Shown: positions 49,598 through 63,705, counted from the first letter of the stretch. The stretch is DNA of 64,000 nt from Acanthornis magna (GCA_036785705.1 JAWUZG010000036.1:17231501-17295500), one strand, 5' to 3'. Numbers and translations are program-made. Notes: generated by a model not told the origin, from the sequence alone.

Positions 49598-52500
49598 GCA
49601 GGACACAGCAGTGACACAGAAATGCTGATTCACTGGCAGAAATTAGGAAAATAAACACTACCAAACCAATGCTTTTTCAGCAACTTCATTTTACTTTCAA
49701 TAATGTTTTAAGATTCACTTAATACCTGTAGAGTTCCATTCAGCCATGGCAGAGCATGTTTCATTTTAATCCTTGTGAGTTTACAGCACAAGAAGGTAAG
49801 CTGCAAGTATTTAAAGAATTTTCTTCATAACAGTTGAGTAGACTAATTCTCTTTAACCAGATTTATTGATAGTGGACATTTTGCTTCACCATTTCAGCAG
49901 AAATACAGCATCTATATACAGAATTATAAAAAGCAAGTCAGACTTTTACATAGATCATCTTCCCTGCACATCACCCTGACTGTTAGAAGAAAAATCCCCA
50001 TTATTGGTCAAAACTATACAGAGCAAACACTCAGGAAAAAAGTCTTTTTTTATTCTATGACACTGTGTTAATACAATAAATATACAAAACTTCTGAACTA
50101 CCCAGACATGCAACAGAGGGACAGAAGAAGTGCATTTGTACAGAACCATGACATTCACCAGGATGGCAGAACATTATTAGTAATTTACAAAATATACAAA
50201 CATCCTCAGATAAATAAAAACAACTCCTAAATTACAGATCAATGACTACTGACATTCCAGTGTTTAAACTTCCTATCTTGTACTCAGTTTGTCACAATAC
50301 TACAAAATGACAACTCAAGTGGGCGCCATACTCTGATTAATAAGAGATTGTAAAATCTAGTTTTTAGGTACAAAATATTTTAACAAATCTCAGCCTTCTG
50401 TTGTCAAAGCTAAACAAACTTTTCCCTCCCTTTTGGGGTGCAAAGTGTCAGAGATTTCTGGTTTAAAGAACTCACATGTGACACAAGCCTGAATTTCACT
50501 CAGAAGGCTTAAATCTGTACATTCAACCCATGATATTACAAATCAACAATCCTTATACAGAGAACATTACATATGTTTTCTCAAGGAACCTTCAAACATT
50601 TGAGAAAAAAATCTGTGAGTCAAATTCAGGTTTTATTCCTAATGTGTTTGGGGTTTTTTTCTGGTAACATATGTTATGCAATCTTCAACTTCAGTTAAAT
50701 TGTAAGGATGATGTCCCTGGGATTCCTATCCAAGACATACCAAAAGAATTTCCTAAATTGAGATTTTAAAGTAATCCATAGCAGAGTTCCTAGATTCAAG
50801 CCTCAAGTTAAATTTAAAATATTAAAAGAATTATCTTGATACACAATTCCTAGAATGATGGCCACCAATCTCAGCAGAGAAGAGAGACTTTCTTCCGGAG
50901 AGCTTTAAAAACATTCCACACAAATTTAAGTTAAATGTTAGCATGTCCACTATTATGACATTTTAACAGCCTTGTTACATAGAATATTTAAGCTAGTATA
51001 TTTATTAATATGAACTTCAGCATAGGTGAAACTATGATGTTTATTCAAATTCAAGTCGGATTTGAAGAAATTAGTAAAAGAAAGGAGATTAATATAAGAA
51101 TTCATGCTAGCAGTATATTACTGATTCAGGGATTAAGCTAGGGGAGTATTTTTTAATTCATGTTATTATGAATACAGTGTAGTGAAAAAGAATCTATGAA
51201 ACTCAGTCCACATTCAGAACATGGAAGGGCCTCAGAACTTTATGCTGTGTTATTAATGGTAATTCACCTTAAGAGCTGAATTCATTTCAGCCGCAGTATG
51301 TACTTACACAGGTTGTGGGATGTCATCTTTCCATTTTCTAAGAGAGTCTGAAAAACTAAGTATTGTATGTAAGCCTCATGAGCAAATCCAAGAATAGAAG
51401 GTCTTCAAAGGAGAGAAACTCACATTATACTAACACCAGATTATATCTAGAATATTGTGATGGTATGCATTGTTATGGATTTTTAGTTTCACAGCACCAA
51501 TCTAAGTTCCTGGGCCGCCAGTCTGACAAGTTAAAATTTAACTTTATTAAAGATAAAATATTTCTCCCTTTGCCAAATCAAAATCGTTTAAAAGCTTTTT
51601 TCCTACAGCTTAAAATACATCACAGAGATGGCTGAGTTAACATTAAAATTCACTCAAGTGTCTGTTAAATGCCATTGCTCAAAGAGCCTGGTTTTAGACA
51701 ATGTTCCTGTTAGAAAATCAAATACTTTATATATAGTGTTTTGGACAGGCAGTAAACAGAGTAACTGTCCGGGCTAGAGATTTAGTACCACTGTTAAACA
51801 TAAATCTAAACTTGAAAAAAAACAAGCAAACAAAAAACTAACAAAAAAATCCCAAATGAGACAAAAATACCACTGCACATAGAAGAGGGACAGGGGATAT
51901 GTGAATACTGAAGTTAAAAATAGCAAATATATGATCATGTAGCTCTGCGATGGAAATCACCAGTTAACTTCCTTAAACTGTACACCGCATTACACATTCT
52001 ATTACAGAGAATGTTTATGCCCCATAGTAATTTCTCACAGGTAGAGAATACTCCATGGAAATAGATACAAACAAATGCTATAAAGTCGCGCAGGTAAATT
52101 CTGGACCAAAACACTACTTAAACAAGATCAGATAACTCAACAGTATTCATGCAAACGTACAGGTTTATATCAAAAGACTTATCCTAAAAAAAACTAAGAA
52201 AAGAATTTATACTTTCTGCCTTACTTGTATTTGATCCCCAGCAGCTGAAATTGCAAAAGCAGTAGTCAAACCTAACCTGCATCTCTCAGTCCACCCCACT
52301 TCTTATGGTAGAAATAGGGAAATCAGTTCTTGCAAAGAAAAATAATTGATCTGAAGTGCTTTCCTGAAGTTAAATATAAAGTACTGGAGTGAACTGCTAA
52401 AAAAGCTTCCAGATTCTTAAGACATTGATTTAATCATTATATACCACAGTTCATTCTCAGGCCAGTTGAAATTATTTATCCCCATTAAATACGGAAAGCT

Positions 52501-52720
52501 TTATATTGTAGAATTTAACATGTTAAAGAAGAGAAAATAATGGTTTTCTTCTTAAAATAAATAAATTTATAATAAAGTAAACCAAACATTTCCCATTTAA
52601 CCCATGCACAGCTGCAGAAGAGACAAACATGCTGTGTGAATTTTGATCTAGGCATTTAGGGAATACAGTAAGTGACTGCAAAATAAAGAAGAGTTGAAGA
52701 GAACCGCAGTGACTGTTTCC

Positions 52721-52885
52721 CTACATTCGGTTACCCTTGAACGCGTTTTGAGCTGCACTAGTAGCCGCTGTTGAGGCGGCGTTGGCTGCAGCAGTTTGTA
52801 CAGTTTTGTTGGACATCACTCCCGTGGCAAACTCCTGCTGCGCTTTCTCAAAGCTCGCACCAGTCGTGCGGTAGAGCCCATGCAC
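52721..52885 (-). CDS. SCAMP1: SCAMP1, last coding exon (54 residues and stop)
   Basis: Terminal exon of secretory carrier membrane protein 1. Read on the - strand from the acceptor CCCCTCTGCAG it starts [20 protein letters not shown], then [11 protein letters not shown] and an alanine-rich cytosolic tail ending NAFKGNRM before TAG. This is the conserved SCAMP1 C terminus; the final two residues (RM) differ from the mammalian ending as I recall it. The exon begins in phase 0, matching the preceding exon, which ends AAA AAA. The upstream extension of this open frame beyond 52885 is intron. Confidence 0.97.
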   Translation of the reverse strand: MHGLYRTTGASFEKAQQEFATGVMSNKTVQTAAANAASTAATSAAQNAFKGNRM

Positions 52886-54459
52886 CTGCAGAGGGGAACA
52901 GCAGTGAGAAAATAGTGCCACGCTTCCCATTTCTTGGTAGACCAATAGCAAAGTCTCAAAGGCAAAGCAGAGTTGTGAGGTGGGGAAATGTGATTTGTTC
53001 ATGTGTTTGAGAGGATTCAGAGATAAGAACATGGAATTTTTTCCCACAAACCCTTGAATTTTTGATTGTCCTGTTGCAAGTTTGACTTAGGGGATACCTG
53101 TAATCACTTGCAAGTTCAGAAGGGTCTCAGCATGTTAACTAAAAAGTGTGATGTATATTTAGTGAACTTTTTTCTACATCAGTATTCAGAAACATTTTAA
53201 TTACTGACTGGTTATAAGAATAAGCTATGCTCTGACTGAATAATAAAAAGTACCAAATATCCTATTTATACACATAGCCATTTGCTAAACTAGTGTGATG
53301 ACCAACAGCTCTGCATAATATAGAATAAACAATATGACTTAAAAACACTCTTAACAATATGCCATATAACAAAATAAAAACCAACAAAAAAAGACAAACA
53401 AAAAATCTTGAGTAACTTCCAATTACCTGAGTACTAAAATTCAAATGCTATTTGTGAGTCACATTCAGTCAAGTCACAAAAAAGGTTGTCAAATAATATT
53501 GCAAAGACATTTTCATTCCAGCGTAGCAGGAAAATTACTCTAATGTTTTTTTCTGTTATAAATGTAAGTATTTCTCATCCATAAAGACATACCAAGTTAT
53601 ATATGAATATGCAGATTTTTAAAAAATAATCCAGATGCATACAGTAAGAAAAGTGTAAAAACATGTTCCACCATGTATTTTTCTTGCTTGTTTCTTTTCC
53701 TATACTGAGTGTTTCTACAGAGATCTCTAGGCACACAGGTAAAATTTGTAGTTTACTGTAAATAGGCCAGAAGAATTTGTGTATGTAAAAAAATCTTTAA
53801 ACCTAACTGTAACTGAGGTTAAATAATTAGAATTCAGCCAGCACATCATCATCAGAATACTCAGTTACATTTATCTCAATGACTTACTAGTACATCAGTA
53901 TCTATACTTATATCTTCTGGATGGAAATTCACCAAAAGTAACCACAGGGAACAAGTATATTTCTTTGAGTTTTCATGCTCCTTCCTCATTAACGGGCAAT
54001 AAAATATTAAACTAATAGAGGCAGAGAAATAAAAGCCCTTTTCTGAGGTGCTGAGCATCTCTCTCTTCTATTGATTCTAATGGGAATGATTTTGGTAAGA
54101 GCTGAAACTTAGCAATCACTTGAGTCACACTTCCCTGCACCTGATGAACAACCTGGCATCTCCATCTCCAATCACAGTGTCCAATGCCTTCACCTGCTCC
54201 TTCATGGTGGGGTTACCTCCTGGGCTCTCTTATTCAGAGCTATCCTTCTCCATTTGCAGAAAATATGTGCATTGTACAAACAGCATTTTGTAACTCTACA
54301 ACAATATAATTAAAACTGTACAGTTGTTAATAGGTAAGGCTCACCTCGAAGAACATAACTTAATGCCCACTATTTTGTGGAAGAGTACCTCTCTCAAGAC
54401 AGAATGCAGAACCCAGATCAAACATAGGATACAAAAGAGGGGAATAATATGTAACTTAC
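52886..54459 (-). other. SCAMP1: SCAMP1 intron
   Basis: 1.6-kb GT-AG intron, phase 0, donor GTAAGT at 54459 and acceptor CTGCAG at 52886. No other feature recognised. Confidence 0.93.
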
Positions 54460-54577
54460 TTTTTTAAACATAACTAGTGAGATAACAGCAGATGCTGTGA
54501 AAAGTGCAGCTATGATTATCATCATAATGCCAACAGGAATACTCTTATTAAGTCCAGTAAGAGATGAAATCCACCCA
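54460..54577 (-). CDS. SCAMP1: SCAMP1 exon encoding transmembrane segment 4
   Basis: Encodes, after completing the split cysteine codon TG|T, the residues [16 protein letters not shown] followed by the hydrophobic fourth membrane span ([21 protein letters not shown]) and KK. Acceptor CTTTCAG, donor GTAAGT. It is 118 bp: one base of the shared codon plus 39 codons, so it joins both neighbours in frame. The region between spans 3 and 4 is the short lumenal loop in the SCAMP topology, and KK marks the return to the cytosol. Confidence 0.97.
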
Positions 54578-56390
54578 CTGAAAGAAAGAGAAAACAAACT
54601 TTACTAGTACAGCACATGAATCATTTAACCAAAGATATCCTCATCAATGAAAACTTAATAACCTTCTCGTTCTGAATAATTTTGAGTATTTTTGAAAAAA
54701 ATCATGGGAATTAAACGTTATTTTGGTTCTATGACACACTTTTAAAGCTTAGTTTCAATTTTTTCGCAAAAAATGCAGTGAAACGATATGAAAAAACATA
54801 AACATTATTATCCTTGAGCAATATTGTGGAGAAATTAGAGTTGCTTATCAGCTTCTTGAGGTTTTTTTGTTACACTGTCATTTCAGACTGATTCAAGACT
54901 ACATGAATTCGCAGAAGAGAAAATATCTTTAAAAAGATTGTTTCTAACTTCTACAAATATAGAACAGAAACATAACACACATACGCAGCTTCTGTGTGGG
55001 AGAACTCATTTAATTGTATCCACACAGTGATGCTTTCTCAACTGAAGTTAACATAATTTTTTTAAGTAGAGAGCATCAGATGAACTAACAAAAAAAACTG
55101 CTGTATCAGTATCCACTTCAAGCATTTCCCCATTCTTCAAAATTGAAACACCATCACCAACAGTTTCAGTTTGATTTTCACTTGCAAATCAAAAAAGCAG
55201 GTTGCCTTAAGAACAAAACCCTGTACATTAAGATGAAAAAGTTCCTTCACATAATTAAAACAAAACAAAACCAACAACAATAAAAAAGCAAAAAATTACT
55301 GTAAATCCAAACCTTAGAACTTTCCCATACCTGTTTCACACTGCTTTGATATCTGCTATATCCCACTGTAATCTACCACAAAACCCCAAAAATCTAAACT
55401 GTAATTAGCATTTTCTGATGATCTGGCTATTCTTCATACTCCTTCCCGAAGTATGCTTAAATGTACAATTCACAGGCTTGGACAAATAAGCAAAATAGAG
55501 GATTCCCTAGCAAAAATCATAAAGCAGTACCTTTCCTTATATAACACTTCTAAAGCAATACTGGTTTGACTGCCTTGCATATATTTGGAGGTTGCAGCAA
55601 AAAAGCACTGATAGAGGGAAATGTCAAGTAAAGTAACTAAACTAACTTTAAACTAACATTACCCAACTAAGGCACTGCCACTCATGACTCTGTATGTTAC
55701 CAGCTACAACCTTGATTAGGACAGTGACTGATTCCCCATAGCTTCTCCTTGTAAAATCTAAATATTAAACCTCAAAGATTCAAATAAAAGATAATATACC
55801 TAAAAGCTTCATGTAAAATCTTATATATTTACAAACATCTAAAAGAAAGATCAACTTATTACAGAATATGGAGGTGCCTCAGACAAATGAACTTTTCAAA
55901 TAATATCAAAGATATACCACTATATTCACCCAAATGTCTTGTTGACTCATTCTACAAATTTCAGCCATAAATTTCTCAGTAAGCAGTAATTATATTAATA
56001 TAATTAGAAATAACTAACAATATAAAAAATACAGTGTATTGTCTAAATTTTTGTCTTCTTTTACTGTAAATACAGAATGAGTAATAACCCTGCACATCAC
56101 CAAAACAGAGGAGGCAGTGAGTAAAAGAGTAGTTCAAAGTGGTTTAAATTTAAGGATAAAGTTTTTAGCAGCCTAGTAACAGAAGTAGCTCCCATTCTTT
56201 TGATACATTTCGCCCACTTCTCCCAGTCAAGAGCACTCCAAAAATGCTTTCTTTTGAGAGTTAAATGTAACATTCCAGTGAACACAAGATTATGCCTTTG
56301 AAAACACATAGACCATATTGCAGTTGTTCCTTCAAATATTGCGTGTTTGTCTTACAGACAGTACAACACTACAATAAACATAATACTCAC
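54578..56390 (-). other. SCAMP1: SCAMP1 intron
   Basis: 1.8-kb GT-AG intron with donor GTGAGT and acceptor TTTCAG; A-rich on the + strand. No other feature recognised. Confidence 0.93.
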
Positions 56391-56492
56391 CAGTTTCCCC
56401 ATCTTTGAAATCCTGCAGCTTGAAGTACATGTACAGCAAACTGACAGATATATACAAAGAAGAACACAAAGAACCTGAATGAACTGTCACTC
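56391..56492 (-). CDS. SCAMP1: SCAMP1 exon encoding transmembrane segment 3
   Basis: 102 bp: completes the arginine codon AG|G, then [18 protein letters not shown] and [15 protein letters not shown], ending in the first two bases of a cysteine codon. The aromatic-rich stretch is the third membrane span. Acceptor TCTTTCAG and donor GTGAGT are both canonical. The SDSSFRFF start follows directly on the cytosolic E-peptide loop encoded by the preceding exon. Confidence 0.97.
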
Positions 56493-58150
56493 CTGAAAGA
56501 GGTGGGGGGGGGAAAGATTAAAGCAGACAGAAAATTCATTATTTTTAATCAAATTCTGTAGTACCAATCTAACTTTTTTCTGCATTAACTAGGGGAAAAG
56601 AACTTTCACTTATCAACAGTGACCTGAAGTATCAGCAATTCTATGGTTTTGTAGAGTTTTTATTTACAAGAGCTGCTCTTTCTTCTTTAATATAGTGTTT
56701 TTGCCAGCTGCACTTCTAAGAAAGGTGAGAATAGCTCTGTTCAGCCCACAGTGGGGCCTCTTCAACTAACCATTTAAGTTTGTATAAAGAATTCTGCTCC
56801 ACTTTCAGAGTGAAGTTCACAGTGTCGGCAAGATGGGAAGAAAACATTTATCTTGTGAAAGGACATAAAATCTCATATGGAATTACTGAAACACAGGGCA
56901 CACCAGAATACTGAAGCAGCTGTTATTTTAAAGTGAAATGTATAAAATACATTTGCTGTTTAAATTACTAAAATGTCAGCCTTACAAAAACTGAAAATAA
57001 AAAAACCCCAGCCAAATATAAATGTACATGCAAAATTTCAATGAAGATTCAACTTATTACTATAAAAGCTAATGATCATATGATATGTTTGCTACTAGAC
57101 TTCTTAACAATGTAGAAGTCATTTAGTTAAGTTATAGAAACAGATTATGCCCTGAACAGCTCTTCCTGCAGAAGGGAGTTTGTAATTTCTATACAAGCAG
57201 TTCAGTTCAATGACTTTCATTTTCAGCTGAGCAACTGACTGAAAGCTGAATATAGAAGTAGTAGTTTTCCTTTCTCAACCAACCAATTTTCACTAAGAAA
57301 AGCTATGGATTTACTAGACAGGAAATGCAAGTTAAACTATATGATTCCTCAGAGATTTGTGGATACAGCAACACCTCCTTGGTTAGCAAAAAGAAACACT
57401 TCAGGCAGTCTAAGTGTTACACTGAATTTTAACTTCTGGCCATCAATCTCTTTATGCAAGAATAAAGGTATTTTAACTGAGAACATCCTGAATAACTTCA
57501 ATGTAAATAAAGACTTTAAGAGTACAGAGTTTGAAATCTCTACATGCTGATCTTCACCAAGAAGAAGTTTAATTTTGCATGCAAACACACCATTGTACTC
57601 CTTAATCCTACACCTCATGCTCCTGATGTTTGCAAAGATTACGAAAACTAGGAAAAATACCAGTTTGTTTATTATATACCTGCTCTATTCATTCTTAAGA
57701 AACTCAGGTTGTACCAATTACAGATATTGTAGGTGCCTATCACTTAAAAGATTTTAAGAGTAATTATTTATGAAGTTCATTCAGGAAGCAAAAAATTTAA
57801 GACACTCTCGACTAGTAACCTACTCAAATTCTTGGTGTGAAGAAACAGAGATTTAATGAGAATTTTCTTTGCAACAGTTACCAGCCCTTATTAACTTTAA
57901 CAAAGTTAAATATTTCCTACAAATATTTTGTCTGTGGTAGAAACTATAAATATTTTAAAGGATATTCCATGGTATTACTAACTATTGGCATCTATACTTG
58001 AAATTCCACAACTGAATTAATGGCAAACATACTATTTGTTTCTAATGAAAGCAATTTAAAGGATTATCGTCATGATAATCAAGCAAATTCAGGAATGTTA
58101 ATGCATATTGACAAGTTTTTAAATATCCTAAGTCAAGCTGAAGTTGTTAC
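56493..58150 (-). other. SCAMP1: SCAMP1 intron
   Basis: 1.7-kb GT-AG intron, donor GTAACA, acceptor TTTCAG. Nothing else recognised inside; open frames at 57.3-57.75 kb look like chance. Confidence 0.93.
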
Positions 58151-58310
58151 CTGAAAGCTCCATAAAGTGGTCTGTACCAGCAGACAAAAGAGCAAGGGGT
58201 AAAAAGCAAGAACCAGAGAATACTCAATCCAAAATCAACCCCTCGCGTAGCATCAACGTAAAACCAGGCCAAACATCCAAAGATATTAAGAAACAGTGTC
58301 ACTGTATCGA
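58151..58310 (-). CDS. SCAMP1: SCAMP1 exon encoding transmembrane segments 1-2 and the E-peptide loop
   Basis: 160 bp. It completes the phenylalanine codon T|TC and encodes [20 protein letters not shown], then [20 protein letters not shown] and [12 protein letters not shown]. It covers the end of span 1, the lumenal turn, span 2 and the conserved cytosolic [11 protein letters not shown], the E-peptide shown in the SCAMP family to act at a late step of membrane fusion in exocytosis. Acceptor CTACAG, donor GTAACA (a weaker match than the other donors of the gene). Phases on both sides agree with the neighbouring exons. Confidence 0.97.
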
Positions 58311-61300
58311 CTGTAGAAGCAAAAGCAAAATAGTCTTAATTATGTTTATACAATAAATTATTACAACTGCTACAGTTATACCCAAACTGAGCATTTTAAA
58401 CAAAACATCAGCATGCTGGCAATAACCAATACCCTCTCAATGCCCTCAGCAATAAATTGATTTCTATAGTTTTCTGAATTTCAGGTAAACCCTATATTCA
58501 CAAGTGAGATGACTCAACATGAAAATTCAAGTGCTACCAGCTACCTGGGAATGGAAAATATCTTGTAAAAAATAAAACGCTTTCAAACATTAAATTAACA
58601 AAAAATATTTCTACAGCTGCAATAATTGATATTTTTTCTACAGTAATACCAGAATATTTACTAGACTACTGAATATTTTTTGAGAGAAAGCTTATAAATG
58701 ACATAAAGTGCATCACAAAATAAGCTCTGTACACATTCAAATTTGAAAACAAAAATTTCCCAAATAATCCTTCAATTGCAGACCTTGTTACAGGTTAACT
58801 GTTCAATTTCTACTAAAGAAAAAGCATTTGAATTACAACTTCACATTTTATTTCAATTAAGTTTCCTTCTTAGAACAAAGTAAGATATAGCAATATTAAG
58901 AAACATTACGACTACTACCTTCATGCTATCTGGCACATAGGTTAGTTTTGCTAGACTTCAAAGATGAACATGAATTTCTCTTCAGCAATAACCAGTGATT
59001 CAGGAGGGATTTTGCTGCCTCAGAGGACAATTCCTTTCCTTGTGGATCAGGATAAAGTAGGGTATTTATAACTACATAAAATGCTCCTGACAGCAATGAC
59101 TTTTTTTTAAATTTAAGTTCTTTTTTATTTAAGTTCAGAGAAACATTTTAGTCATTTTACTAGATGGTAAGGTTAACAGAACTTGGCAAGATACTAAAGA
59201 TTCTGAAAAAGAGAATCCTCAAACTCTTAGTTGCTGTCTTAACTATGACTTGAACAAGCTCTAAATCAACTCAGTGGGAAAAAAATCTTAAAAGCAAGAT
59301 GCACAGAACAGTGAATGAAAGACTGATGAAACTGAAAACATTTCCTCAGATAAATCGTATTTTCCTGTAAGAGTCGCCAGAATCAAAAAGCTTTCTTCTT
59401 TTAAATAAAAGGCACTTATTGCACCAACATATCTTAGCGCTGCCCCAAGGGGTCAGCAAGGCAACTCATTTCAGAATTTGTGTGTTTATGCTTCATAAAG
59501 CAAAAGAAATTATAAATCCCAGTTCCTGCCTTCCTTTGATACGTACGAGAAAGGAGTATTCTCTCTTTTTCTACTCAATACTGGAAAACAGGGAGACCCC
59601 TTACATTACTAGAAACATTCAAACTCTAGTGAAGCTTGAACTTTTCAAATCACTTTTTTTTTTCTTTATAATTGCAATTATGGTAACAGGACAAGTTTTA
59701 AAAGAATACCATCAATGCAGAAGAGGGTGAAGCATCACACTCACTACTGGTACTAAAACCAGCAATGCAAGGGTCTACTTCACTACTGCAACAGACAGTC
59801 TCAGCTGTATATAACAAGTATTAGCAAGCTATAGACAAAGACAGCAGACTTGACTGACAAGTCTCACTTCACTGCACTTGCCCTTTCACTCTGCCTGCTG
59901 CAAGGTACATGGAATAATTTATCCTTTGAGCCAACACCTTCACTAAGGGATCTAGGCAAGCTTTGCTCTTGTATGAATAGACAGGTGTTTGTAGGTTCTG
60001 GGTAACAGTTTTAAGTACCCTTCACTTACTTGCCTCAGCAAATTAAACTGTAATACAAGTTATTAGAAAATAATTACCACCTGGGGGGTGAAATGACCTA
60101 AGGCTTTGGCAGAAGCCTGCAACATGCAATTTCTCTATGACAACTTCACAGCTGTAACAATAGAGTACTCTGTGATTCAAGAAAGCCTTCTCCTAGTTTG
60201 TGTGTCAAAGCAGCTGAGGTTGAAAAAAAAGGCATTCATGCCAAAATAAGAGACAACAATGGGAAATTACATTAGTTTAATAAATATTAATATTATACTT
60301 CCTTTTTTGGTATAAACTTCCTTGAACAGAAGAAATCTACTTAGCTGTATTCCCCAGTGTTATTACCTACACTTTACCATCCATAAATGTCTGCAAGTGA
60401 GTTGTAGGTAAAGACCACAAGTTGTACTGAAGCTATTTGGCACGTACATTATTGAGATGATTATCTTGCCATTCCATTTGATACTGTATGAAAATTGTTT
60501 TTTGTATTAAGTTTCATTTCAATAATGCTTCATTGATTATATTCTCAGGAAAACAAAGTCCACATTAGGGCACATGACTGTCACTCTGGATTGGAACTGC
60601 ATAAAGGCGAATGGGATGCCTATAGAATGGAGAGTCTTGAAGCCACAAAGCAACTCACAATGACGACTGGGCTTGTGAAGTTTGATCACACACAACCTTG
60701 GAGCACCAAGTAGCTTCAGATGTTGTTTAGGCTTTTGTTCCTAGTCTGTTCTGCTTGCTTTGGAGAGACATGTGCTTACATGCCTCACAAAAAGGAGAAA
60801 TACCTTCCATAGGGAAAAAATAGATTCTAAAACAGATTTAGATCAGCACGTAAAATAAGCATTAACATGTACTATCTAAAATATGAAGGTATTTTTTAAA
60901 AATTTCCTGATGCTACACACTAAAAAAATATGTAATTATATAGAGTGGACCAACAGTGTATCTGTAAGACAGCAACCAACAAAAAGGTCAAACCTCTAGA
61001 AAACATCATCCCCAAAGAAAGGCTGAGTAAACTATGCTAATTTAGGCAAAAGGAGATGACTAATGGGGATAAATGTGTTTTCCATAACAACAGTGGATAG
61101 AATAGGAAAGATCAAATACAGGAGATGAGAACTAAATTATATACCAAGAAACATCTTCTAATTCTGTAAGACACAACCCATTAGAACAGCCTCGGAGGGA
61201 GTTTGTGAAGTGTCCATCGTTGGAGGTTCCCAGGAACAGGCAGAACAAATATCTACACAGACTGAGATATGCACACTATCTATCATATCCTCAGACAAGA

Positions 61301-63705
61301 GGATGAGATGAAAAAGAAAAAAAGTTGGCACTTTAGGGTATTATTTTTCTACCAGAATCTCTTCAGTTTGTAACTTCAAATAAGAAATATTCTTTGAAAG
61401 GCAGTAGTGTTTATTTAGCACATGCTATCAGCCTGTGGGGAAAGTAGCTGGAAAACACATGCTTTTGAGCCTGTTTTTGACTGTTAGCACAGGTCAAGAG
61501 GCACTGTACTTGACACTGCACATAATAATAGCATAAAAAGATCTAAAATGCAGTGCTCAGTGCTAATGAGCTAGGAATGTCACTTTCATGCGCAAGCCCT
61601 TAAAGGAGCAATCATCACAAAGCCAAAACAGAATAGAAAAGCTCCAATGGCAACTGGGAAAAGCCATTGCTAATTGATTGTTATAGCTCACAAAAACATG
61701 TGAGCTCTCAGTTTGTTTAAAAAACAACAAAAAAAGTCTCTCCCCAGGGGAAAAAATGTGCAAAGATAAAACCACATCAAAGAATTGGAAAACTCTGACT
61801 TCTGCTGCAAATGGAGAAAAGATGGATGAATTAATGAAATAGGGATACAAATGGACTTGTTTTTTCATGAAAGAAAGAGCATATAGACCTTAAACAGGTA
61901 AAAAAGTTTCCTCAGAGATAAAAAACCAAGAAAGATGATATAAAATTAATACTAATTGTGGAAACACAGAAAACCAAACCAGAAAGTTTGTTCTCAGGGC
62001 TGCTAAAAATGAAAAGGACCTACTTTATAAAGTGCTGAGAATGCAGTACTAGATTTATCCAAACCTGATTATGTTGACAGAACCCCTAGACCTTCCAAGA
62101 CATAGGAAGTTCTGGAAGAGGAAATCAAATATAGAGTGGCAAGCAGAAACAGGTCTACTATGGGAATAAGTACCTCCCCAGAGGAAAAACAGTCAATGAA
62201 AACTGAGCCAAACCACGTAGATGCAATTGCAGGAAAGAAAAGTCACCAGGATTGATTCAACAGTCAACCCTAAGGCATGGCGTTCAAATCTTCTTTATCT
62301 TTTCTTTTTTTAACCGTGAAATCTATTTTGTCTTTCTTCTCCTTTATAATGCCATTTGCCTGCCTTCCTGAGTAGTATATAAGTCAGAGAGTACTAGAAC
62401 AAAGTTGAAGAATAAAGAGTGCAAGAAGACTTGGTTGAAACCTCAGGCTACCTAGATGAGCTGTTTGAGTCAGTATGAAGCCACAGCTCCTATATATTTT
62501 GAAATAATAGAACACTGCTTCTTCCTTTAGTTATTGCAATAAGAAGGAAAATGAGAAACACAACTAATATTCCGATTCTCACTGCCCAACTTCACCTCAT
62601 GCTTGAAATGTGCACTTTCAGAATTCAGCCCTGCAAATGGCCAGAACTAGTAACCATCCTAAAATTCTGAGTATTTCAACTTAGACTTCACATAAGTCTA
62701 AATTATCTGTCAACTTCATGAGAGTGACTAGTCATACGCTCTACAGTTGCTTATTTGAAGTGTAACTGTCTAGCAGTGAATATAGAAAGCTGTAGCTTAT
62801 GATGAAGTGGAACTGATTTGATTCAATGCTGTCTTCTCATTTTATGTTCCAATTACGTGGTTCAATCACAGCAATAAGATTACCAGAGTAACATGTAAAA
62901 TTATGGAGATTGCCTAACTACATCTGAAACTATGAAAAGTAGTACAGAAAACATCTGAAATCCACATTTTCTTAGAAGGCTAAAAACACATTTAAGGCAT
63001 TTAAGTCTTCGGAATTTCCTCAGAGTATTTATTAGGCTTTCATCAATCACACTGGACAAGGCAGAAGAAACAAGTGTGGCATCTGCACACTCATTTAATC
63101 CAGCATTTTTCCAGTCAAAACACAGCACCCAAGTGAGGGCAAAATTAATCCTATAAAGACAATGTAGAGCATTCTTTGCCTACAAAGGACAGTTTTAACA
63201 TGGACTGATTCTTCAGCTAATTGACACTATTTCTTAAAATAGGCTAAAATTATATTAAGCCTCCATTATAGATTAAAACCATATTAAACCATATAAAACT
63301 ATGTATATTAAAGCAAATGGATATTATACATCTTGAACTCAAAAGTCTATTAATACTAATTGTGAGTTTTACTTCTTAATATAGAAGCTGATTTTAAAAA
63401 CAGTAAAATTATTTCAAAGTTAATAAATGGTCAAAATTAATTTTACAACAGGAGAAACTTAAACCAGACAATTGCAATAAACTAGATCCAAATTGCCCGA
63501 GGAGAATTCTCCTTTTTTTTTGTAGAAGCTTTTATGATGTAATTCAATACTTTTAAAACTGAAGCTAACCATAAGATTTTGCTTCAACATTTGACTTCTG
63601 GATTTAAAATATTTTTTCATTACAGATGTTCCAGGAACCAAAATAGCAAGCATGTATCATGAAGTTTGAATAGGCACTTAGTTTTTCTTAAAAGAAAATA
63701 CTTAC
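58311..63705 (-). other. SCAMP1: SCAMP1 intron, 5.4 kb
   Basis: GT-AG intron with donor GTAAGT and acceptor CTACAG. It is A-rich on the + strand. The only recognised content is an old CR1-like remnant at about 61.01-61.30 kb. Confidence 0.93.
61011..61300 (+). mobile_element. Decayed CR1-type LINE remnant
   Basis: Weak but ordered similarity to the conserved 3' part of CR1. AAAGAAAGGCTGAGTAAACT and a following AAAAGGAGATGACTAATGG resemble the 'aggctgagggag...gagaaggagactg' part. After that, CCCATTAGAACAGCCTCGGA, GGGAGTTTGTGAAGTGTCCA and TCGTTGGAGGTTCCCAGGAAC resemble the 'gaggttgtggagtctcc...ctggaggtcttcaagaa' part. It is diverged, frame-broken and lacks a clear tail. It sits in the SCAMP1 intron on the opposite strand. 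Boundaries are approximate. Confidence 0.6.

Larger units (their letters stand above)
47207..52720 (-). other. SCAMP1: SCAMP1 3' UTR and 3' flank (end not fixed)
   Basis: Sequence downstream of the SCAMP1 stop on the - strand. It is A-rich on the + strand, matching leftward transcription. Canonical AATAAA signals on the - strand (TTTATT on the +) are at 51543, 51040, 51001, 50632, 50049, 49862 and 47207. I cannot tell which is used; SCAMP1 is known to have a multi-kilobase 3' UTR in mammals, so the distal ones are plausible. It contains a poly(A) tract at 49576 and one CR1-like fragment at 47704. Confidence 0.45.

Noticed and set aside
62281..62290. GTTCAAATC as a tRNA T-arm
   Set aside because: No matching acceptor, D-arm or anticodon stem at the required upstream spacing.
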